Source of the DNA: Pempheris klunzingeri
Taxonomy: Eukaryota > Chordata > Actinopteri > Acropomatiformes > Pempheridae
Reading direction: 5' to 3'
NCBI RefSeq assembly: GCF_042242105.1
Contig: NC_092020.1
Coordinates: 8,459,501 to 8,523,500, forward strand
DNA length: 64,000 nucleotides
Shown: positions 12,930 to 24,700 of the stretch, in pieces
Position numbering within the stretch: the first letter of the stretch is position 1
Layout: each line of letters starts with the position of its first letter
Position numbers and translations under genes: made by a program
Notes under the pieces: generated by a model
The model's input: the letters and a program-made list of their open reading frames with translations, nothing else
The model's database searches: none
What the model was told of the DNA's origin: nothing

Positions 12930-13535
12930 AGGCAAGTACGGCGGTCCTCTCCGTCGGCTCATCTGCTTATGGGTCTTCCGTTATCTGCAGTGTTTGGTGC
13001 AGTGTGGGCAGGAGGGAGTGGCGCTGGCCGGTGGTGTCCGAGCCTTTGTCTCTCCTTGCGGCGCCGTCACTTTGTCTCTGCAGCACAGCAGAGTTTCATT
13101 TTACAGATGTGCAGTTCCATCCAGGAGCACCTATCCAGTGCAATGTGCTCCCAGTTGCTCGATGTGACGTGACATTTCATCAGGCTGGTCTTCATATTGT
13201 CCTTGAGATGTTTCGTTTGTCCGCCTAAGAGCTAAACCGGTCGACACAACCCTGTCCGTCGGACTTGGTGCTGCATTATTGTGGTCATGATGCTGCTCAT
13301 GGTGACTGATACTGGTGCATCCATCCTCTGATCCTCAGCTGATTCTCAGAATCTTTCACAAGTATCTTTGGAGGTGTTGTTCCAGGGCTCTTAGGTGCCT
13401 GCTGTAGGCGGTCCATGACTCGGCTCCACACACAGCAGGGTGCGGAGGATAAGATCCTTGTAGACCAGGAGTTCTGTTTGGGCCTTTAGGTCTCAGTCTC
13501 TTTTCTTGAGTCTGGCAATAAGCTCCACTGGCACA
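12930..13535 (-). pseudogene. Second degenerate LINE, C-terminal region
   Basis: On the minus strand, going from about 13530 down, fragments resemble the C-terminal part of an endonuclease/RT-type LINE. These are VCGAESWTAYRRHLRALEQH followed by LQRYL, then a stretch rich in His/Asn, and then CPHCTKHCR like the terminal zinc-knuckle region. Stops interrupt every frame. Family placement is uncertain. Confidence 0.5.
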
Positions 13536-15565
13536 ACTAGTGATGGTTGACTTCAGTCAGTGTCGGCTGTACAGGGAAAAAAAAAGCTGGGGAAGTGGTT
13601 GTAGTCTTAGAGTTTTTTGGGGGAAGACGATGGGAACCATTCACAATCACAAAAATCGGTTTAGAGTTTCTCCCCCCACAACTGTCCAGGCGAGTAACAG
13701 CTTTCCTGCGCTCAGCTTACATCCAAAAGAAAACCACGTGCTACCTTTTTATTTTTGAGTTCATTAGTCTGTATTTGTATCATTAAATAGATTTGAAGTG
13801 CTGCTATCGTTTATAACTAAATGCCAGAAGCTGTCTGAGTCTGTATGTTATGCCAATAGCCACGAACATGTGATATTTGATCACTTTCTAGTCGTTTGGA
13901 CAGTAGGAATGGATGTGAATCTGTGCTGTGGTTACTTTGTACTGAGATACAGTTATCACGGAAGTTTTCTGAAGTTTAAAATCCCCAAAATCGGTAGCCT
14001 CTCACCAATATGAGAGTGAACAGTGGCGCCAATGCAAGGGACGAGCACATTCCCTAATTGTTGCTTCTCTGAACTTCACTCCAATGTCACATTAGACTTC
14101 TTCAATTCACGCATTTGAAATCCTTTTCTGGGTTTTTGTCTGAGTTGTCCCATGCTGTTTTTCAGCTGATCACCAAGAGAAAGTGGTATAAAGATTACTG
14201 AGAATATATCGGTGGATAAATAGTTGAGGCAGGTTTACAGAAGTTTGACTAATGCTGTACTTTTGTCAAATGTGAGGCCATTTTCTCTACAACATACTGA
14301 GTAGTTGCAAGTAATCCCTCATAACTTATCTGACGTACGTTAAGTCGGACTTGCCTTAAGGGGGCACAAAAAGTAATGTAAGGTAATGAAGGATGACTTA
14401 GTAACTGCTCAGTACAATGTGCCACTTCACTTGTGGGAGCACAAAATAGTTTAAGTAATTAATGAGTCGTTACTACTTTATGCCATTCAGTGGACGATTC
14501 ATAATGAATCATTAGGTAATGAAGTATTAGTGAGCTGGAATAAAACCTGATTAACTAATATAGTATCTCCCAGTCTACTCACTAGGATCTCATCATCACT
14601 GTCCAGTCCTCCATTCAGACTCATCTAGGAACTACCCACTAATGATCAGGTCTTTTTGTGTACCTGTACCTGCTGTAATGTTATGAAAGTTTCTACACTT
14701 GCTGCAACATTGAGCAAAACCTTAAATAATAAATAAAAATCAAGCACAGAATCGGAAGCCTGTTTCACCTGATCACATCCAGCAGTAACGTCTTGGGGTC
14801 CTCGAGTTCTGAACTGTACATCACTTCAACAAGGGGAGAAGTCAAACATTGTCAGAGGGTGTTCCACCACGTTTTAATAAAATGTGATGCAGAGTGATGT
14901 CAGAATTGAAGCAGTTCTCCAAACCACGTATTCTAAATATCCAGTAGTCTGTGGAGTATTAACTAACTGCACAGTGATGAGGGACAGTACTGTAGGGGGG
15001 AGCTCACACTGATGCCTTTTAACCAAAACAGCGGTGAGTGAATGAACGAACATTTCATAGACGGCTTTTTTGTTCATGATTTATTGGAACAAGTGCAGTA
15101 TTGACAAAAATAAAATACAGCATGACAAATTGTTTAATCAATGTTAGGATTCATTTTCTGTAATACCTGGGCTAAACAAAGAAATTAGCCTGAAATAAAT
15201 ATCTGAACCAAACCTGTGGATCTGAATTAACAAGTCTAGACCGAGAGGGTGCATCAGTTATATTTTACAAATAATAGTCCACAGTGACTTAGTGCTTTTA
15301 AAAGAAATGAACTTACGTTGCAGCTTAACATCCATCACTTCTTAAACTCAAAGAAATACATCACTGAAACTCTCTTATGGGTATCAAACACTTCTCCTTT
15401 GCTGTCGCCAATCAAAGCCAACTACAGCTGCCTCCTCCACAAATTAGTAAGCAACGCCCTCTACCGAGCTGCCTTTCAAGTGTACAGAGGGGGACTACTT
15501 GATTCTCAAGAGATTTTCAGTGAAGCGTTCCTTTAACGTCTGCCTAGTTAAATGCGAGTAGCGGT
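13536..15565. other. Intergenic downstream of immt, unclassified repeat-like tract
   Basis: At 14290-14580 a tract has recurring TAATGA/TTACT phrases (TAATGAAGTATTAGTGAG, ATAATGAATCATTAGG) of the type found in fish MITE-like repeats, but no clear ends were found. A TTTATT at 15080-15085, 480 bp past the immt stop on its strand, could be the immt polyadenylation signal. No other gene is seen. Confidence 0.4.
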
Positions 15566-18500
15566 CTATGGAGCCTGGGTGGTTCCTAACCCCACAGCAT
15601 TTGCATAAGCAGACAACAAACTGACAACCTGCTTGGTTTCCAGTGTGAGTCTGGCTTCAGTCAGCCAGTCCTCCACCACTCTCCTGGACTCTCCTCTTAA
15701 CTGGTTCACCAGTTTGGCTGCCAACTCCAGATCCCCGTGCTCTAAGCAGTAGCTAGCGTATGACAGGAGCCTGAAGGGGTCTAAATCCTCACTGCACAGC
15801 TGGGCGGGTGGGGCCTGCTGTTTATCCTCAAACAGCAGCACCGCTTGAATGTAGGACAAGAAATACTGGTACAAGGAGTTGTGAGATTCATCGATGAGGG
15901 CGACTCGGCGCGCCAGCGATCGCAGGGAGTTGAAGCGGGCGCGGAGGGAGGCCTCGCTGTAGACGCCGCGGTGCAGGGATTCCTCTGGAAGAGCCGACGA
16001 CAGTGCCAGGGCAAAGTCGTTGTCGCGGCAGCTGTCTCGCACCGCCTGCGCGGCGCTCTCTAGAGGCTTGGTTGGGACGTCAACATCTGCAGCCTTTAAA
16101 GTGTAGTTGAGAGCCTCCACAGAGAGCCAGAGTTGGTGAGCTTTACGGGCCTCTTCCTCTGCTACCACATGGCCTGCGATGGAAAGACAGGGAGGGGTAT
16201 AAAAGAGTAAGAGTTGTCATCCCTGAGGACACATAACGTTAAGGTGTACTTTCCAAAGGCCCTTTTCTGCTCCTACGCCATACCTTCACATTCTTAAAGC
16301 AGATCCAAGCGACTCATTAAACCTCTTAACACAGTGTACATGCTGTCTATAGCTGCGTTTTGCTCTGATCTCTGCTGAGCCTCTCACCACGCCACATTTA
16401 AGTGTAGTGCCTTTTTATTTGTGACAAGCGTTACTTCCATGTTTAACTAGACGACCAGACAAAACAGGGCTTGGCTGTTAACTAGCAAGGATCCACTATA
16501 CTCGGCCCAAGACTGTGAGGGAAGAGTTGTTTTAATCTTTGAGCATCTCACGACTTTTCAGTGCCGTTTCTTAGGTGTCCGATTCAAATCTGGTTCTTGA
16601 CTGAATAACATAACTTGAGGTGTGTGTCCTAATGGTTCTGCATCAGGACCCCGCAATAGCATAACTTTTTTTTTTTTTATTTAAAAAAATTTAACTCCAC
16701 CTTTTAGGTACTTCTTCTTGATCTGAGTATTTATGACTCCATACTTCCACTCCACAACATCTCAGAGGAAAACATTGTACTTTTTACTGTGCTACATTTA
16801 TCTGACAGCTGGAATTAGCCGTTACATTACAGGTTACGATTTTCTATACAAAACATGTGATGCTTATACAAGTATGATGAACGTTACAGATGAAACTACA
16901 TATATATATAAAATAGTTTAGAGACAGGGAGAGCATGTTGTCACAGATGACACACTGGCTTGCTGCAGTGACGCTTTTTCCACACAGTATGGGTCTGACA
17001 GCATCACATGGTCCCAGACTATGTTGTTCAGTCCAATGGTATGTGGTAGGTGTGTGTGTGTGTGTGTGCGTATCTCACTGTCTATGGCCTCCTCCATTCC
17101 CTTCAGTCTTGAGTAGGCAGTGTTCATATCCAGAGTGAAGTTATCCAGCTGTTCCTGGCTCAGCTGACGGTAGCGGGTCTCCTGCTCCAGCATCGTACTG
17201 TTCAGGACCTGAACACAACCCACAGCAGAGCTTTGAGGAAATGCTTGCAGCTGGACGGACGTGTACCACTGTGGAGTGGGCGACAGCTGACTGAATGTGG
17301 ATCTCTTCACTCGTCCTGGCCATGCAGCTCACACGATCCTGACTTGGAGTGTTGTTGATTTAATGAGGTAGTAGGTGATCAGAGATATGGTGGAGCATTT
17401 CCTATCACCCTCCAGTACACATCAAAGTCTGTGATACTTACAAATCAGCCATACACACAATTCACTCAACTGTATGCTCTGATACTGGAAGTGAATGTGT
17501 GTGTAGAATCTAGGCCTGTGTGTATACCTGCTCAGCATCGGCTTTCAGCTCCTGCTCCTGGACTTTGAGGACTTCTTGGACGTGATCTGTGTGAGCAGCA
17601 GCCTGACGCCGGAGCTGAGTCCTCATCTCTGCCTCCATCACTTCTCTTAGCTCAGCCAGCTAGAAAGACAGACAGACACACATCCACAGTGCTGTACAGA
17701 TACAGTTCCATCGGTGAGAATTTGGTGACCGATTCCAGCCCTCGCCATCTCCTGGCCTCGGTGGCCAATGAAGATCTCAGCAAACCCCCGAAGCCCCTTC
17801 CCGTCCCCTCTGTACCTTCCTCTCCTGCTCCAGCCGGGCGTCCTCCTTGATGTGCTGCAGGGCAGTGTTAACAGCTTTCTCCTGGGCTTTCTGGTCCTCC
17901 AGCTTCTGCTGTTCCAGCGCTGTGTCGATGTGGATCTGCTCTCTGACTCTCTGCTCTGCCAGCTCTCGATTCAACTGGTCAATGCGACGGTGTGCGTGGG
18001 CGATCAGGGCGTTCAGGTCATCTGCTGACAGCTCACCAGCTGTTGCACACAGAAAATTATTTTGCAAATAGGTCTCAATTGCAGGCGACGTCATGATCAG
18101 GGTGATCTGTGTGAACTCATTCCGTCCCATACACTAACAGTACATGGGATGCTCAGCTGTATGTACTGATATTAATATACAGGACACGATGGTCTGCCAA
18201 GGGCGGGGTGGCTGGAAGGCCGAAACTCCTTTCTTTGTAATTACATGTAAATAAATGAAACATTTTATGCTTTTAGTAGATCGTGTAGACGTGGGAGGAG
18301 AAGGACGTGAGGACAGAGATGGAGGGACGACAAGCAACACTGTGTGACAAGTCCCCAGCCAGATATGAACCACGATATCATAGTTCATAGTTGTCACCTC
18401 TACCCCAGGGCCCCCCCAGACGGCCCCCGCCATGTTTCTTTTTACACGATATTTCATTCCATTCGACATGATAGCTTCATGTGTATTCATGTTGAATACA

Positions 18501-18726
18501 GACATGATAAAAAGTTCATTCTGGATTGTTCTTAGTCCCTTATACTTGCTAAAATATGAATGAAATCAAGCGCCCAGGGTCCAGGACACGTACTGTATGA
18601 TATAACTCCACCGTCCCCTTAACATGTTGGACTGGAACATTTTGCCAAATGAGTCTTTTATTTTATCAAATATTGCCAACTATCTAATAAAAAGGTATAA
18701 AGTGTTACATAGAATCACTGTACTCC

Positions 18727-18774
<48 letters not shown>

Positions 18775-21700
18775 TCTTACTGAGCCCCTTCCAGTTGGCC
18801 TGGATCTCCGGAGTAAGGCTGCTTACTTCCCTCTGGAACTGTTGTTTGGCTTCATTAACCAGTTCACTGTACTGGGAGATAATCCTGGATTCGGACTCTG
18901 CAGACTGCACCTACACCCACAACATCCACAGAGTTTAGGAACTTTAAGTGGCGACTAGCCATACAGCCAAACTCCTTACGAATAATAAAGGATTTCTGTT
19001 GAGTAATGAAGAAGCCAAGGTGATTGGTTTGAAATATATACACTTGTATGTTATGTAGAGCATGTGTGGTACGTAACGGAGAGTCAAATCCGTCAAATAC
19101 CTGGCCAATAATTGATTCGCCTAATCATGCCATGTCCTCACCTTAGTAACCACTTTGTCCAAGTCCACTACCATGTTATGGAGATTCTCCTCTGCTGCTA
19201 AAACCAACGGGCGAATAGCAGCGACCTTCAGCCCTTTAGACTTGTCTATCAGTGACTTGAGACTGTCCAAGGCTTCGCTACAAAGAGAGACACGGGGGAG
19301 ATTTTGAGGTGAGAAAGCGTGAGAAAGAAAAGAAGTGGTGCAATTACAGTGAATCAGGATAATGTTGGTAACAGGAAGATGGGCTTATTAACCCTTCTCT
19401 GGATGTGTACATGTTCACATGAAATCAGACTTATCAGTCAGCAATATACTTCACTGGAGTTGCAGTGAACATGGTGGAAGTTAAGATTTAACACACTGAT
19501 GATGCTGCATGTGTGTCTGTCTTAAGATTGGGCCACAGAACTATATAAAACCCTCTATTAATAAACCAATATTATTATATATGGTGACAGAATTTCTGAT
19601 TTAACCCTTCAGAGTCTGGGGTAAAACGGCGTTTTTTTACTACTTTTCATTTTACCTTTGTGTTTCCCATTAAAACTGCTTAGCTTGCCTTTCTTTGTGT
19701 CTTTGTTTTCAGCACAACCTCACCTATGTGATTCTACAAGTATTTATTTATTTTGACATAATATATGGACACACTGCATGTAAAAGTGCGAAAGAAACAC
19801 AAAATCCGAGTAGGAACTAGTTGGATCTTTGGAGGAGCGGGGGTCTACGTGGACACCTCCTCTCGTTCGTCTTCACGCGCAGCATCCACTTCATCCTCTG
19901 AAAGGAGTCTTCCTCAGAATCAGAACGTTCTTCCCCAGATTCAGCATCTTCTAACTCGTAGAAGAGCTGTAGTGCGCGACTTCGGCTCTTCATAACTTTA
20001 GTCTTAATAGGCCGATCGACAAAATTCAAACACTTGTAAAAAGTGTCCGCTTTCCAACAGTCTTTGAATTGAGCACCTGCGTGCTTGTGTCACAGCTTTA
20101 CGTTTTCAAACGTGCGACATGTGACTTTGACGCCGTGTGGCGGTCCTAGACTCCGAAGGGTTAAAAAAAAAAAAAAAACTATTGACAAAGTGCTTATGGG
20201 TTACATAAGAAGACAAAATGTCTGTACTTGGCCAATCTGCAAATTAAAAAAAAAAAAAAAAAAAACACATGACAAATGGAAGCACTTCATCACATTGATG
20301 GACAGAAATCCAACAGTGCTTCAAAGCAGTCCTGCTCACCGATTTGAGACATTGCCATGTTGGTTTAATAACGATAGAGCAACCCCGTGCAGAAAAATTT
20401 ATGTAATGCACGGTAAAAATTGTAATATCTTCAAACCCTTCATGTGAATCTCGCATCTTTAAAACTGACCTCATGGTGTGTGTGTGTGTGTGTTCGCAAT
20501 AACACACTGAAAATGTGTTACGGTGAACGTGTCCTGAATTGTCTGAAATAATGGTCACCTCCACTAACACCAAAAGAAATTATCATCATTATTATTATGA
20601 AAGATCTGCCGAATTCAGGTCAGCAAGTGACCAGAAACAACCAAAGAACCCTTTTGACATTGTGTGTGTGCATGTGTGTTTGTGTTTAGTACGTCTTACT
20701 TGGCTTTCGAGAGGGCAGCTCCAGCATCATTCACAGAGCAAGTTCTGTCAGCAAGAGCAGTTTCTAGATCCTTCCACTGGGCTGACTTCTCCTGTGACGA
20801 AACCTGGATTTATGAGGACAGTTATCACTCTACTGCAGAAGAATTATTTTTTTAGAGAAACGTGTCATGGCAAAGGAAGCGCTGGTTTGGAGTCCCCGCT
20901 CACAGTACAGTGGCCACCCACTGGCTCTGGCACAAACACCCCAATTAACCTACATCTAAATCCCATTTTCACACCTGTGATCACAACACACCCTTATGGT
21001 CTATGGCACTGGTGTCTGTACCTCTGCCTCCATAGCTTCCTTCAGTTTGTGCGTGTGCTGTGCGATAGCCTGCAGGGCCGCCTCCTGAGCTCCAATGGCC
21101 TGCAGGGTAGCTTTAGCCGAGCTGCCCAGCGCCTCTTCAAGACCGGCCGATACGGCTGCAAAACAGCACACACACACACACACACACACGAAGCATGAGA
21201 GATGGACAAAGAGTGGAGAGCGGGGTGAAGAGCAGAAGAGGTGTTCAAGGAGAATTCAAAGCAAAGTACAATCACATCAGCCAAAACAGATGAGGGTGTA
21301 AACAGAGGTGCTTGACGTGTGACTGATGTGTGACTGATGTGTGTGTGTGTGTGTGTGTGTTGTTCCCAGCCTACATGCCAGGACGTCCTGTTCCTCCTGG
21401 TCTTGCTGAGCGAGTCTAGCTGTCACTTCTTCGACTGGACGTTCTTTCAGTGGTTCTGTTGCCGCAGGGGACTCTGTGTCGGGGTGAACTACTGCAGTCA
21501 CCGGGGCATCCTCATGGCCGTGGCAGTCTTTGCACTCCACTAGAGAAATAATGCACATATATACACACACACACTTAATTTAACCTTACTTATACTAATT
21601 AAGTTCTATCACTTTTTGACATTTGACACAGTTACACAGTATAATCGCAGAGGTTTGGCACCAGGTTAGATTTTGCTGGAATTACAGCATTTTCAGATTT

Positions 21701-24700
21701 ACATCAAGAGCAGCCACATTATCCATCCGAACGGAATATTTAAAGCTCACAGAGACCGCCACGATCTCAGTGTCATTCCATTCAAATGTCCAAAGAGTGA
21801 ACTGGGACCACTGCTTTAAAAGGGATCAGAGTGTTCAGTGGTGGACAGCTGGCTTACCTTTGACTGTTGCTACCTCTGTGTCACACGGAGCAGGGACTGA
21901 CGGGACCTCACTGATGGCGGAGATGATATGAGTTGCCTCTGCTGAAGCCTCTGGATGGGACACAAATACAGAGAGACGGGCAGTTAGTGCGGTTGCGTAT
22001 ACCGTATGTGAGCATGTGTGACACACACTTGAACAAAATGGGAGGAACAAAATGCTTGATGTTATGCTGCAATGCCCCTACGAGCTGTAAAGAACGTACT
22101 CTAGGCCTCGAACTACATTCTAACACTAAGGAAGTCTAACAGGACTGCAGCTAATGATAATGATTTCATTATCCATTGATCTGCTGATTCTTTGTTGATT
22201 TTATTGTTTGAAAAAAAAAATAAAAAAATCAATGAGCAGCGAATATTCACATTTGAGAAGCCAGTTTTACTTCCTGTTAATTGACTTGTCAATTCCGAAG
22301 GACTACAGGGCAACACATCTGTGGTGGACAACATGTTTCATGCCACAACCCAAAGCGTCAATCCAGCACATCAGAAGGAATTGCTGTCCTATTTCCCCTG
22401 ATATACAACAACACTACTTTCCTCACATGCTCTCTCTGGATTGACACGTCCCAGCTACTGCCCCCGCCGACTGCCTGGGCACCCGTGTTGGCAGCAGTGA
22501 TTTGGATGGCAATGCTTTCTTACAATAGAACTTTGTACTTTTTGTTATGCATGTTTGACGGACTGATAGCAGTCTAATCTTGTCCGTTCAAATTAAAAAT
22601 TAATAAATACCTAAATATCACCTTAATAAATACTGGAATCACAGTTGCCACAATGATGCCACCAGTGTGTGTTGCCCTTAATTGCTTCAGCTCTAATCTA
22701 ATGAAAGGCACAGGAGCACGAAACTCTACAGCAAAGCTGAAGTACGACAGAAGACAGCTTACCCTCAGAGATCTCTGTGGGGGCAGAAAAACAGCAGAGT
22801 GCACATCAAGCTAAACTGAAATAAATCACTTAAATCCTACATATCAAAATTGAACCTGAAGTGAATAAAACTACTGTTAGCAGTTTACAAAGCACACTTG
22901 TGTCCAATGAATGAAGACATTAGCTTCAAGTAGATGAGCAACATGAAAAGACCCGATGTGGGAAATGGACTACATCTATACTGCAATTTAATACTTTAAA
23001 AGTGCTTTACAATTGTTGCCTCTAGTTCATCCCCCCACACACACACACTCTGATGGCAGCAAGCTACCATGCAAGGTGCTGGTCAACAGGAGCAATTTGG
23101 GGTTCAGCTCCGGGGATCAAACTGTCAACCCTGTGATCTGTGGATGACCTGCTCAACCCAAGTACCCCTCACTGTGTGTGCGGGGGCAGTTTTCACCCAA
23201 GCGTTTACCCACCATTTTTTAAATTATTTCTCAAACCTTTTTAATGTTTTTTTTTTTAAATTTGATTGAATCTACACTAAAGTTCACACATCAAAAGTCT
23301 GGACGGAGTGGTTAGCTACATTGAAGTTAGAGCGGCCACCTGCAGGTCGGCAGTTCAGTCATTCAGTCAGGTTCAAGTCTAACCATTAAAGTGTCCTGAA
23401 CCCCAACTTGATCCTGGAGCATAGCTTCACTTTGAGGAAACTCCAATTTAGATTCCTCCTGTATGAATGGCATGTGAATGGATGAGGATGCGATGTAAAA
23501 GCACACGGAGTGGTCAAAACGACTAGCGAGGCGCTGTACGAATACAGACCATTTACATTATATCACATTAAATGATACCCTCGAATCTGCACTTATCGGA
23601 TTGGCTACCGATTCTCTGTTGAAATTGAGTTTGTGAATTGAGCCACAGCAGGGGAGTCTCAAACACACACACAAATGCAGTGAAGTTCACACATGACAAG
23701 CGGTCTTGCTCAAAGGCTTGAATGTAACGACGTCCAAACATGATGAAAATATCCAAACATGTTGATGAAAATTGTAAAAATAAATTGTAAATACTTGTAA
23801 ATTGTAAATCCCATGTGAATCCATGTTCACTCATAAATGTGGACACTGGTGCTGTTTCATAGACTCTTCAGCCCTGGCAATTTTGATCGTGACACTGGAA
23901 AGCACACACAGTTACTTCTCTTTATTTCTGTATAAAACGTATTCCTTCTTTTGCCTTGGTGTGGTACACATTTTAAGATCGTTACTAGAGAGTCAAGAAG
24001 TAGAGTCTAAATGACTGATTGTATTAAATCCTCAAAGCAGAAGGTACAATCATTTGTCGTTTGACCACTTGGTTAAGGTTGAAACGTTGTCAAAACAGCA
24101 AACATACTGTAAACCAGTGACATGGGATGTGATATACGTGTACTGGAAATAAGGCCACACAGTGCACAATGACACGCTGCTGCCCACTAGTGTCCCCCAT
24201 GGTACAAGGTGCCTCACGGCAGCAATGTGGCAAACTGAAATGAGTAGCTACTAAAAAAAAAAAATAAGTGTGAACCAGATCAGAGACTTACCCTCTAAGC
24301 TCTGTCCAGGCTGCGTTGGGGGGGGACTCGTCTCTTTGGCTGGGCTCTCCGGTGCTTCCTTCACCTTTTTCTCTGACTTGGCTTTGGGCATCTTAACCTG
24401 TTTTTCCATCATAGAGGCAGGCTGAGCCACCTCCAACTAAACAGCAGAAACAACAGCCATTTTAAGTGAGTCTCAAAATCTTAGGTGCTCTAGGAGTAGA
24501 ACAGAGAACCGAACAAACATTTTAAGGAATCGCATTTCTTCGGCCCTGATGCCCATCAGCATCCTTTAATGTTGTGTCTGTCTGATACAGAGTTTGAGCT
24601 CATGCTTGTATTTGCCTAGATGTTGATTAAATATGTATCCGACACACTGAAATAGCAGCTGAAGCGATCTAAGAGATAAAAAATGTAGTACACCTTATTT

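Noticed and set aside
19765-19995. 76-aa plus-strand ORF rich in Ser/Arg
   Set aside because: It is the opposite strand of the acidic piggyBac-derived ORF within the MITE.
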